Positions 1-6,639 of a stretch of 19,770 nucleotides of DNA are shown here, one piece after another (position 1 is the first letter of the stretch; each line of letters opens with the position of its first letter). The notes under the pieces were generated by a model. That model was not told the origin of the DNA. It saw only the letters and a list, made by a program, of their open reading frames with translations, and searched no databases. Position numbers and translations under genes: made by a program. Source of the stretch: Bacillota bacterium. Its GTDB lineage: Bacteria; Bacillota; UBA4882; UBA8346. The stretch lies in the NCBI GenBank assembly GCA_023429995.1, contig JAEZCE010000079.1, positions 1 through 19,770 of the forward strand, in the 5' to 3' direction.

Positions 1-50
1 TGTTCCATGGCTGATTTTACTTTTTCTAGTTCTTTTTGGGTTACTCTCAT
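1..50 (-). CDS. N-terminal fragment of an unidentified protein (cut by window start)
   Basis: A minus-strand ATG at 48-50 opens a frame that stays open to the window edge and gives MRVTQKELEKVKSAME. An AAAGGA-type ribosome binding site sits about seven bases upstream (minus-strand text AAAAGGAAAAAACAATG). Only about 16 residues are visible, basic and helical in character. The start resembles some TetR-type repressors, but this is far too short to assign a family. It lies 108 bases downstream of the epimerase gene on the same strand and could be the next gene of that cluster. The call rests on the start codon plus ribosome binding site only. Confidence 0.4.
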   Translation of the reverse strand, partial: MRVTQKELEKVKSAME

Positions 51-58
51 TGTTTTTT

Positions 59-84
59 CCTTTTGAATCTTACTTTTCAAAAGG
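59..84 (-). promoter_or_regulatory. Inverted repeat overlapping a ribosome binding site
   Basis: CCTTTTGAA (59-67) and TTCAAAAGG (76-84) form a perfect 9-bp inverted repeat around an 8-base loop. On the minus-strand transcript the 3' arm carries the AAAAGG ribosome binding site of the gene starting at 50, so the hairpin could hide that site. No T-run follows, so it does not look like a terminator. A protein-binding operator is equally possible. Confidence 0.4.
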
Positions 85-158
85 TATATCGGCTACTTTG
101 GTTAAAAAATTTAACTCAACCTATATAGATGGAATAAACTTATTTTTTGAATGATGAT

Positions 159-1163
159 TTATGGATTTTGACTTGATTGGTTCATCTGTTTAAGACCTTC
201 AGTGATTTCTATAATATTGTTGTAACCCAAATGAGTCCTTGCTTTGCTGTCATTAACAGTGTAGGCTGTTCCCATCGTGTAGACAAACTCAACATCTAAT
301 GAAGGAGCTTGTTTTGTTTTGAATAATTTATGAAAAGCTTCGAGTGTTCGGGCGAATATTAGAGCTAGCCATCGCGGACTACTTTTAAACCGTGGTGTAT
401 TTACACCCTGAGATTCAATTAATTGCCCGATGAATTCTCTAAATACGACCGGTTTACCATCAGTAATATAATAGATTTCTCCGCCTTTGCCGTTTTTAGA
501 TGTGAGCATTAGAGCATAAGACAAATTCGTCACATGAGTAGTCGGAATTTTATAATTTCCCCCGGAAATCCACATAAACTGACCCTTGTTAACAAAATCC
601 ATAATTTTAGGCAATACCGAGGTGTCTCCCCGACCCCAGACTAATGTGGATCTCACAACAATACATTGTAGCGCCGATGAATTGGATTCCAAAATTCTTT
701 TCTCGGCTATAGCTTTTGTTCTTGAGTAAACTCCGGGTAATGTAGACTTGATAGTATATTTTTCATCAATATTAAATTTTATTATACCATCTAATACAAC
801 ACACACAGTGCTGAGATCAATAAGTTTTTCCACACCGCAGTTTAATGCCGCCTGAATTACTGACTCAGTTCCCCTAACATTAACATCATACATTTCGTCG
901 TAATTTATTTTGGTATCCACAATTGCAGCGAGGTGAAACACAGTGGAACAGCCACGCATTCCATTTATTAAAGTTTCCGGCTTTGTTATCTCACCGGACA
1001 CAGGAATAGCGCCGAGATTTGCGACAATATCCGCTGCGGTTTTTGAACGTATCAACGCATGTACTTCATAGCCTTCTTTTACCAATAATGGAATCAAATT
1101 TCTTCCAACAAAACCTGAACCTCCAGTTATAAAACATTTTTCTCGTTTGCTAACGTCCATCAT
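159..1163 (-). CDS. NAD(P)-dependent epimerase/dehydratase (extended SDR family)
   Basis: This is an extended short-chain dehydrogenase/reductase of 334 residues, the usual size. The N-terminal nucleotide-binding motif GGSGFVG (GxxGxxG) follows a short beta strand, FHLAAIVD matches the conserved HxAA region, and YSRTK is the catalytic YxxxK. The C-terminal half is the variable substrate domain. Overall it resembles 3-beta-hydroxysteroid-dehydrogenase/NSDHL-like or nucleotide-sugar epimerase members, and the substrate cannot be read from the sequence. The ATG at 1163 is chosen because AGAAGG sits seven bases upstream and the Rossmann strand starts a few residues later; an in-frame ATG at 1265 would add 34 non-conserved residues. 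It lies 124 bases downstream of the Crp-like regulator on the same strand. A TATAAT on the minus strand at 1242-1237 may give it its own promoter. The gene is AT-rich compared with asd and kdp. Confidence 0.85.
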   Translation of the reverse strand: MMDVSKREKCFITGGSGFVGRNLIPLLVKEGYEVHALIRSKTAADIVANLGAIPVSGEITKPETLINGMRGCSTVFHLAAIVDTKINYDEMYDVNVRGTESVIQAALNCGVEKLIDLSTVCVVLDGIIKFNIDEKYTIKSTLPGVYSRTKAIAEKRILESNSSALQCIVVRSTLVWGRGDTSVLPKIMDFVNKGQFMWISGGNYKIPTTHVTNLSYALMLTSKNGKGGEIYYITDGKPVVFREFIGQLIESQGVNTPRFKSSPRWLALIFARTLEAFHKLFKTKQAPSLDVEFVYTMGTAYTVNDSKARTHLGYNNIIEITEGLKQMNQSSQNP

Positions 1164-1287
1164 TATAAGCCTTCTTTCTGATAAAATAATTAATCGGACC
1201 ATGTCAAATTTAAATTGGCTAGGACTCTTAGCAAGGATTATAATGGAACTATAAAATTTTCGCATTTACAAATGTTGATAAACGTTT

Positions 1288-1863
1288 TTATTTATTTTTT
1301 CTAATTCTACTCAACTGTGTAGGCGTAATAGCTAGAAAGGAAGCAATAACATGTTGTGGCAGTATATTTTGCAAGAGCGGATATTCCTTTATAAAATAAA
1401 GATATCTATCCTTAGCATCTTTTAATTTTAGATATTCATTATCTAAAGACATGGTCTCAATATAAGATTTTAATTCCGCATTTTCCCATTTTAATAATTC
1501 TAAATTACCATTGATGATGCTTGTGAAATTTTGATAATTTGTTTTCAAAATTATTGACTCCGTCAAAGATTGTAAACTAAATTGACAAGCCACATTTGAG
1601 TTAAATGTGGCAATTAATAGCTGCTTTTCAGTAATAATTTTTTTTAAGTATATTTTTCCTTCCTCAGTACCCTTGCTCATCAAAAAAACACCATTTATTA
1701 AAAAACCTATATCTTCACATTTGCAGCCTTCATAGGCAAAATATTCACCTTTGGCGAAATGCTTAACTTCAAAAATATTGAGTAATTCCTCAAGACAGGC
1801 GCCGGTTTTACCTATTTTCCCGGATAGGTAAGTATATAGTTGATTCTTTGGTTTATTATTCAT
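1288..1863 (-). CDS. Crp/Fnr-family transcriptional regulator
   Basis: This 191-residue protein has the Crp/Fnr layout. A cupin-like cyclic-nucleotide-binding fold occupies roughly residues 20-115 (FAKGEYFAYEG, then GFLINGVFLM). A linker helix covers about 125-150. A short C-terminal helix-turn-helix ends in IASFLAITPTQLSRIRK. There is no cysteine cluster typical of Fnr 4Fe-4S sensing; the cysteines at CKCED lie inside the effector fold. The effector is unknown. The closest-looking relatives are the short 190-residue Crp-like regulators with the signature 'RYLYF.KEYP'. AAGGAG lies eight bases before the ATG at 1863. The epimerase gene follows 124 bases downstream, so it may be a target or operon partner. 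An inverted repeat at 1905-1934 just upstream could be its operator or the terminator of asd. Confidence 0.85.
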   Translation of the reverse strand: MNNKPKNQLYTYLSGKIGKTGACLEELLNIFEVKHFAKGEYFAYEGCKCEDIGFLINGVFLMSKGTEEGKIYLKKIITEKQLLIATFNSNVACQFSLQSLTESIILKTNYQNFTSIINGNLELLKWENAELKSYIETMSLDNEYLKLKDAKDRYLYFIKEYPLLQNILPQHVIASFLAITPTQLSRIRKNK

Positions 1864-1904
1864 TGGTAGTCTCCTTGTCCATTGAATTGTTCGTAAATAA
1901 ATTA

Positions 1905-1934
1905 GGGCATGAGGTTGTTTGATTCCTCATGCCC
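1905..1934 (-). terminator. Perfect 10-bp inverted repeat between asd and the Crp-like gene
   Basis: GGGCATGAGG (1905-1914) pairs with CCTCATGCCC (1925-1934) around a 10-base loop. Read on the minus strand it lies about 50 bases past the asd stop and is followed by TAATTTATTT, a broken T-run, so a rho-independent terminator for asd is the first reading. A TATGAT -10-like box abuts it at 1940-1935. The repeat could therefore instead sit at the start of the Crp-family transcript and act as an operator. Confidence 0.55.
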
Positions 1935-1983
1935 ATCATATTAAAAAATCTCTACTCTTCACTAATACCCAAAAACGGTTTTT

Positions 1984-3063
1984 TTACACCAACTTCAAAT
2001 AATACTTCGCCAAATACTCCGCGGTCTGCAGAGCGCCTTTGGCAGCGCCCAACTTGGTGTTATGGGCCAAACATACATATTTAAATCCGTTCTCAAAAAG
2101 CGGATCTTTGCGAATCCGGCCCACGGTGACGGTCATGCCGCCGCCCCGCTCACGGTCCATCCGCGGTTGGGGACGGAAGGGATCATCGGTGACTTCAATC
2201 AAGTGTTTGGGAGAGCTGGGTAAACCCAGGGCGCAGAAGTCTTTGCCGAATTCCGTCATTACTTTTTTGATTTCTTCCGGAGTGCAAGGTTTTTCCGTCT
2301 GCACAAAGGCGCTGACCAAGTGGCCGTCCAGCACCGGCACCCGGGTACAGGTGGCTGAGATGCCGAAAGGCGCGGGAACGATAGCGTCTCCTACCAGCTT
2401 GCCGAGGATTTTCTGGGGTTCCATTTCCACCTTTGGCTCTTCGCCGGGGATATAAGGGACTACGTTTTCGGTCATATCCATGGCCGAGAGTCCCGGAGTG
2501 CGTCCGGCGCCGGACATGGCTTGCTGGGACACCATAATCACTTGTTTGACTCCAAAGGCATCTAACACCGGCTTTAAGGAGACTGTCAAACCGGAGATGG
2601 TGCAGTTGGACTTGGGAGCGACGAATCCTTTCCAACCACGGTTTTTCCGTTGCACATCCAATAAGTTGGCTTGCTCCATATTGATTCCGCCGATCAGGAT
2701 CGGGGTATCGTTTTCGAAACGGAAGGCGGAAGCCGTACTGATAACCGGCGTCGTTTTGGCGAATTTCGGTTCCAGTTCTTTGGCGATTCCTGCGTCGACC
2801 GTGGAGAAAATCATATCGACACTGGCCGGATCAAACTCGGCGGCGTCTTCGACCATCATTTCCCCTATATCTTCGGGCATTTCCTCCGGGCACCACCATT
2901 TGGAAGCGCCGCTGGCATCTTTAAGAGCATCGCGATATTTTTTACCGGCGGAACGTTCCGAAGCCGCCAGTTTAGTGATTTTAAACCAGGGATGATTTGT
3001 TAAACAGACGATCGCCTGCTGGCCCACGATACCGGTGGCTCCGACAATTGCAATTTTGATCAT
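1984..3063 (-). CDS. asd: Aspartate-semialdehyde dehydrogenase (archaeal/fungal-type)
   Basis: Asd reduces aspartyl-4-phosphate to aspartate semialdehyde with NADPH, the branch point to lysine, diaminopimelate (cell wall), threonine and methionine. The 359-residue protein begins with a Rossmann motif, IAIVGATGIVGQQ. It carries the nucleophile Cys154 in APKSNCTISG and a candidate active-site His248 in RVPVLDGHL. The motifs SNCT and CTRVPVLDGHL and the length match the archaeal/fungal branch of the family rather than the typical enteric enzyme. Malonyl-CoA reductases of some archaea share this fold, but the biosynthetic role is more likely here. The start ATG at 3063 is preceded by a GGGGG-rich, modest ribosome binding site. 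A promoter with a perfect TATAAT lies at 3113-3141, so it is probably transcribed apart from blaI-blaR1. Confidence 0.93.
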   Translation of the reverse strand: MIKIAIVGATGIVGQQAIVCLTNHPWFKITKLAASERSAGKKYRDALKDASGASKWWCPEEMPEDIGEMMVEDAAEFDPASVDMIFSTVDAGIAKELEPKFAKTTPVISTASAFRFENDTPILIGGINMEQANLLDVQRKNRGWKGFVAPKSNCTISGLTVSLKPVLDAFGVKQVIMVSQQAMSGAGRTPGLSAMDMTENVVPYIPGEEPKVEMEPQKILGKLVGDAIVPAPFGISATCTRVPVLDGHLVSAFVQTEKPCTPEEIKKVMTEFGKDFCALGLPSSPKHLIEVTDDPFRPQPRMDRERGGGMTVTVGRIRKDPLFENGFKYVCLAHNTKLGAAKGALQTAEYLAKYYLKLV

Positions 3064-3112
3064 TGGTCAACCCCCATTAAGCGCGGATGCGCGTATCTTA
3101 AAATTATTAATG

Positions 3113-3141
3113 ATTATACACTTTCAGGCCATCAAAATAAA
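3113..3141 (-). promoter_or_regulatory. Probable asd promoter
   Basis: On the minus strand a perfect TATAAT (3118-3113) is preceded at 17 bases by TTTATT (3141-3136), a weak -35 box. It lies 50 bases upstream of the asd ATG in the 105-bp gap after blaR1. The short inverted repeat GCGC-GGAT-GCGC at 3081-3092 would fall in the 5' leader. Confidence 0.5.
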
Positions 3142-3168
3142 GAGCAAAATGCAGGTTTCGTCAAAAGT

Positions 3169-4992
3169 TTACAAAGGATCTCCGAGGATATTTTGCTCTT
3201 TTAAAATCGCCAGAGTTATATTTCTGGCCTTGGTTCCGTTAATTCCCTTTTTCCCTTGGATATGGGTTGCAAATATATAAACATTCGCTTCCCTTTTCAC
3301 AAACCCAATGAACCATCCGCTGCCGCTGCCGCCATTGACGACTCCGGTGCCGGTTTTGCCGTACAAACCTACTTGGTTTTGTTCCGAGATTTTGATCGCC
3401 CTTTGGACGATGTCGATGTTTCTCCGGGAAAAGGGCAATTCATAAGTATACAGCTTCTTAAGGATTTCCACCTGTTCCAGGGGGGAAATTTTTAAGGAAG
3501 ATTCAATCCAATAATCATGAAGGCCGCCGGATAAATCGCAGTTGCCATAATTCATTTCCTTCAAATGGCGATCAATGTACACTTTGCCGACCCTGGAATC
3601 GACTTTCTGAAAATACCAGTTTACCGAGGAGGCCATGGCTGAAGTCAATGTCTGATCCCGGTTCCAGGGTTTGAATGGGTAAATAGTGCCATCCCATTTC
3701 AATAAAGTATTTTCATCGGGTATGACCCCGGTCTCAAGACCCATGAGAGAACTCACGATTTTATATGTAGAATCCGGAGATACCCTTTGATGACTGTTTG
3801 CTTTGTTGTATATCTGATAATGGTCTTTTTGCATGTCCAGCAAAATAAAAGTTCCGTCATATCCATGGAAATAATCGTTTAAGTCAACATATTCAACGCT
3901 TTGGTTGATGTTGGACCATTCCGAAAACCGGGTTTCATGGGATGGTTTCTCAGCATCGGTCAGTACCAAACACCCTAAAAGTAAAAAAAGCGATAGTTCC
4001 AGGAAAATCCGGGTAACCCTGGCGTGTGCCCTTTTTTTATAGGAGGCGATCAGGGCTATTCTTTTTTTGATATGCGCCTTGTTGCTTGCCAATCCGGCGG
4101 CCGGATAATCATAGGCGCGATAGGAATACTTTTCCAGAAAAGAAATAATCGCCGCGCCATAACTTTTGTATTCGCCGGGTTTTAATAGGGAAAGCACATA
4201 AAGATCGCAGGCTAATTCCCGATCTTGGCGCATTTGATAAAAACCGTACCAGAGCAATGGATTAAACCAGTGAATGAGTTGTAAAAAGGCGGTAAGCCAA
4301 TGGATATAAAGATCTTTCCGGTGAAGGTGAGCCAGTTCATGGAATAAAATGAACCGTATCTCTGCCTCACTCAGATGGCGGGTGATGCCGGCCGGCAGTA
4401 CGATACAGGGCCGGAAGACCCCCACAACTTTCGGGCTTTGGATTAGCGAAGATTCAATCAACAAGGGAGTATTCTTGATGCCCACAGTCTGCCGGCACTC
4501 TTCCAGCAGTCCGGCAATGGAGATGTCCACCGGGTGACCGTTGATAATCATCCTTTTCAACCGGATGGCCGAATGCAACATCAACAGCGCCAGGCTGACG
4601 ATGCCCAGCAACCAGACTCCGAAGACGATGTCCCAATGGCTAACGGAAATCCTGTTTACCGATAAGGAATAATCGTCATTCCAATGAAGGGTTTCGGTAT
4701 TGAACGGCTTTTTATCAAAATTTAGGCCCTCGTTATCCCGGGGCTGGATCGGAATACAATTTCTGACCCATGTCTTAATATTTCCATATTGAAAGAGGTT
4801 GAATACACTAAAAGGGCTTTGGGGCGTATAGGGAACCAATAATTTCAAAATCAACAACAACCATAGCAGGTAGCGTAAATTAGCATTGATCCGGTTTTTG
4901 AAAACCAACCGGATAAGGATAATCAGCCCTACCAAAATACTCCCGCTGAGGGAAGAGTATAGTAACCAGGGAATAAAAAAAGATAATCCCAT
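3169..4992 (-). CDS. blaR1: BlaR1/MecR1-type sensor-protease (M56 peptidase plus penicillin-sensing domain)
   Basis: BlaR1 proteins sense beta-lactams outside the cell and activate a cytoplasmic zinc protease that relieves BlaI repression. The 607-residue protein has hydrophobic segments near residues 6-30, 40-55, 120-142 and 328-345. The zinc site HELAH is at 218-222, with a likely third ligand Glu259 in RQDRELACD. A C-terminal extracellular penicillin-binding domain carries STYK (408-411, acylated serine Ser408), SVN (456-458) and KTG (546-548). All three penicillin-binding motifs and the protease motif are intact, so it should be functional. An AGAGGG ribosome binding site lies eight bases before the ATG. 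It starts 12 bases after the blaI stop, forming an operon with it. No beta-lactamase gene is present in the window, so the regulated target is unknown. Confidence 0.93.
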   Translation of the reverse strand: MGLSFFIPWLLYSSLSGSILVGLIILIRLVFKNRINANLRYLLWLLLILKLLVPYTPQSPFSVFNLFQYGNIKTWVRNCIPIQPRDNEGLNFDKKPFNTETLHWNDDYSLSVNRISVSHWDIVFGVWLLGIVSLALLMLHSAIRLKRMIINGHPVDISIAGLLEECRQTVGIKNTPLLIESSLIQSPKVVGVFRPCIVLPAGITRHLSEAEIRFILFHELAHLHRKDLYIHWLTAFLQLIHWFNPLLWYGFYQMRQDRELACDLYVLSLLKPGEYKSYGAAIISFLEKYSYRAYDYPAAGLASNKAHIKKRIALIASYKKRAHARVTRIFLELSLFLLLGCLVLTDAEKPSHETRFSEWSNINQSVEYVDLNDYFHGYDGTFILLDMQKDHYQIYNKANSHQRVSPDSTYKIVSSLMGLETGVIPDENTLLKWDGTIYPFKPWNRDQTLTSAMASSVNWYFQKVDSRVGKVYIDRHLKEMNYGNCDLSGGLHDYWIESSLKISPLEQVEILKKLYTYELPFSRRNIDIVQRAIKISEQNQVGLYGKTGTGVVNGGSGSGWFIGFVKREANVYIFATHIQGKKGINGTKARNITLAILKEQNILGDPL

Positions 4993-5004
4993 GCCGAGCC
5001 CTCT

Positions 5005-5379
5005 TTATTTTTGTTTTTGATCCAGGATTCGCTTGAGTTCCGCTATTTCTTCGCTGGACAGCTCCTGCTCTTCCAGAAAATTGGCAAACATTCCGTTCAA
5101 GGAACCCGAAAACACTTTTGCCAGGAAAGATTGGCTTTCCGCTTTGATGCACTCATTTTCGGTAACCAGCGGGTAATAAACATAGGCCCGGCCATCTTTG
5201 TCAAATGCGAGCGCGTTTTTCTTAACCAACCGCCCCAGTAACGTCTTCACTGTTTTTGGTTTCCAAGTGGTAATACCTTCCATTCTTTGAATAACGTCGT
5301 TTGCAGTCAAAGGCGCGCTGGCCCATAAAATTTTCATGACTTGCCATTCCGTGTTGGAGATCTGGGGCAGTTGTTTCAT
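5005..5379 (-). CDS. blaI: BlaI/MecI-family repressor
   Basis: This 124-residue winged-helix repressor has the family opening ISNTEWQVMKILW. A recognition region follows, TTWKPKTVKTLLGRLVKK (around residues 36-53), then the wing GRAYVYYPLV, and a C-terminal helical dimerisation part that in the family is cut after beta-lactam sensing. GGAAGGGG lies close upstream of the ATG. It is the first gene of the blaI-blaR1 operon. A matching dyad operator, TACA-AG-TGTA, lies at 5397-5406 just past its promoter, which implies autoregulation. Start, length and motifs agree with the family. Confidence 0.93.
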   Translation of the reverse strand: MKQLPQISNTEWQVMKILWASAPLTANDVIQRMEGITTWKPKTVKTLLGRLVKKNALAFDKDGRAYVYYPLVTENECIKAESQSFLAKVFSGSLNGMFANFLEEQELSSEEIAELKRILDQKQK

Positions 5380-5396
5380 GGTTCCCCTTCCTTGAT

Positions 5397-5406
5397 TACA
5401 AGTGTA
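5397..5406 (-). promoter_or_regulatory. BlaI/MecI-type operator
   Basis: TACAAGTGTA is a perfect TACA-N2-TGTA dyad; extended by two bases each side it reads ATTACA-AG-TGTAGT, one base off a full palindrome. This is the core recognised by the BlaI/MecI family. It lies a few bases downstream of the predicted start of transcription of blaI and 18 bases before the blaI start codon, where bound repressor would block transcription. No other copy of the exact core was noticed in the window. Confidence 0.75.
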
Positions 5407-5417
5407 GTATTATAAAG

Positions 5418-5446
5418 AATATAACTTTTTTGCGCCGGTTTGTCAA
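5418..5446 (-). promoter_or_regulatory. blaI-blaR1 promoter
   Basis: On the minus strand a perfect -35 TTGACA (5446-5441) and TATATT (5423-5418) are separated by 17 bases, a near-consensus sigma-A-type promoter. Transcription would begin around 5411, next to the operator. A second TATAAT at 5414-5409 is further downstream but lacks a -35 at the right distance. Confidence 0.75.
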
Positions 5447-5461
5447 AGACATTTTTTATTC

Positions 5462-5869
5462 ATGCCTTTGAAGCTTGGCGTTTTTGAGAAAATCAACGAG
5501 ACCGCAGAGAAAACTTTAGAAGAGGCGGGAATGATTTCTGAAATGAAATCAGCCAAGGGAGAAATGAAAAAAATGTTTGGAGAAATGAAATCAGCCAAGG
5601 GAGAAAAGAAAAAAATGTTTGGAGAAATGAAATCACCCAAGGGAGAAACGGAAAAAATGTTTGGAGAAATGAGATCACCCAAGGGAGAAACGGAAAAAAT
5701 GTTTGGAGAAATGAGATTACCCAAGGGAGAAACGGAAAAAATGTTTGGAGAAATGAAATCAGCCAAGGGAGAAATGGAAAAAATGTTTGGAGAAATGAAA
5801 TCGCCCAAGGGAGAAATGGAAAAAATGTTTGATGAAATGAAACCGGAAACCACTGAAGCTGCGGCTTGA
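5462..5869 (+). CDS. Heptad-repeat open frame, hypothetical
   Basis: This frame could encode a 135-residue hydrophilic protein. After a non-repetitive head (MPLKLGVFEKINETAEKTL) it consists of seven 14-residue units of the form GEMKSAK-GEMEKMF and a short tail ending ETTEAAA. Each unit is two heptads with Met and Ala/Met four and three apart, the pattern of an amphipathic helix or coiled coil. No signal peptide or membrane segment is seen. There is no good ribosome binding site at the first ATG; the internal ATG at 5531 has AGAGG nine bases upstream and may be the true start. Of six variable positions between repeats, five change the amino acid, so there is no sign of purifying selection on this frame. 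A non-coding minisatellite is a real alternative, and the antisense frame is also open. Confidence 0.35.
   Translation: MPLKLGVFEKINETAEKTLEEAGMISEMKSAKGEMKKMFGEMKSAKGEKKKMFGEMKSPKGETEKMFGEMRSPKGETEKMFGEMRLPKGETEKMFGEMKSAKGEMEKMFGEMKSPKGEMEKMFDEMKPETTEAAA
5537..5830. repeat. 42-bp tandem repeat, seven units
   Basis: There are seven head-to-tail units of 42 bp (5537-5578, then every 42 bases to 5830) and a partial eighth. Each unit is itself two related 21-bp halves that both begin GGAGAAATG, apart from the start of the first unit. Units differ at only about six positions (for example GCC/CCC and ATG/ACG/AAG), and units 3-5 share variants, which suggests recent duplication. One strand is strongly purine-rich. 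Confidence 0.95.
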
Positions 5870-6114
5870 TAAAAGTTGGCCCAAAAAAGTTAACGCTTTT
5901 TTATAAAGTGTTTAGGAGCCGGGTATGGAAGAGATCCCCGCCCGGATATTTGATTCGGGTGAGGACTCCCATTAATTTCCGGTTGCCGGAATAAGAACCT
6001 GATCATGCAGACATATGACAAGTCAAAGGAGCGTTCGCCAATGCGGCATCGATTTCTGCAATCAACTCCGTTGTCGCATACCGTTTCGGGCAATATATTT
6101 AACTATTTAAAGAG
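5870..6114. other. Intergenic stretch with small hairpins and no clear gene
   Basis: No convincing gene is visible here. AAAAAAG-TTAACG-CTTTTTT at 5883-5902 is a weak hairpin ending in six T on the plus strand and might terminate transcription from the repeat frame. TTCCGG-TTG-CCGGAA at 5977-5991 is a second small hairpin. On the minus strand 6098-6003 is open for about 31 codons and reads like a protein tail (ELIAEIDAALANAP), possibly a decayed gene end, but it has no start. Confidence 0.5.
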
Positions 6115-6639
6115 TCATTCACTTATTAGCGCAATTATGATAACATATCCTAATAATAATAAAACCGATATTCCTACTCCTTTCCATGATCTACCGCCAT
6201 ATTTTTTAAATAATGGTTCTAAATTTTCACCGGAGCCGGTAGCTTTTATCTTTTGAATTTTTTCCCTTACGTGATTGTAATAAAGATTATTACCGAAAAT
6301 TCCTAAAATCGTATAAACAACTATACCGATTAACTTATCGAAGACTTTCGAAGTTGCAGAATCAAAATGCAATAATAATTCAATACCATCAGTCGCAGCT
6401 ATTGCAATTATTACAATGATGAGAGGTTTATACATTTTCCGATAACCCAGCCAAAATATGCTTCCCCAGCACGCTGCCCAGTTCCATCGGGCTTTTTTCG
6501 TTTTATCGGTACTCTTCCATTTATTAAGATAATAATCCGCATTTTCCTGTACAAACAAACGGACTTCGCTTTCAGTCAGCTCATCCATAACCAAAGAATC
6601 GTTTGTAGTTTCGGTCACAATCGTAGTGGTTTCTTCCAT
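6115..6639 (-). CDS. DUF2628-like small membrane protein
   Basis: This 174-residue protein of unknown function has an acidic N-terminal tail, then FVQENADYYLNKWK and ARWNWAACWGSIFWLGYRKMY, the signature region of DUF2628-type proteins. Three hydrophobic segments follow: around LIIVIIAIAATDGIELLL, then IVVYTILGIFGNNLYY, and the C-terminal VLLLLGYVIIIALI. It probably sits in the cytoplasmic membrane with a cytoplasmic head. The start at 6639 is chosen for an excellent GGAGG seven bases upstream; an in-frame ATG at 6705 lacks one. It is monocistronic in appearance, with no neighbour closer than about 245 bases. Coding sequence is AT-rich compared with the kdp genes next to it. No biochemical role can be read from the sequence. 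Confidence 0.75.
   Translation of the reverse strand: MEETTTIVTETTNDSLVMDELTESEVRLFVQENADYYLNKWKSTDKTKKARWNWAACWGSIFWLGYRKMYKPLIIVIIAIAATDGIELLLHFDSATSKVFDKLIGIVVYTILGIFGNNLYYNHVREKIQKIKATGSGENLEPLFKKYGGRSWKGVGISVLLLLGYVIIIALISE

Noticed and set aside
1178..1207. Promoter for the epimerase gene based on a perfect TTGACA at 1207-1202 (minus)
   Set aside because: The matching -10 would fall over the ribosome binding site, leaving transcription to start after it. A TATAAT further upstream is a better candidate.
2039..2995. Long plus-strand open frames opposite asd
   Set aside because: They are antisense to a well-supported conserved gene, lack ribosome binding sites and show no recognisable protein motifs.
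5443..5853. Minus-strand open frame across the 42-bp repeats (repeating SPLGDFISPNIF-like text)
   Set aside because: It is the antisense of the repeat array, has no ribosome binding site at its start and runs to the blaI promoter. It is open because a 42-bp period keeps every frame in phase.
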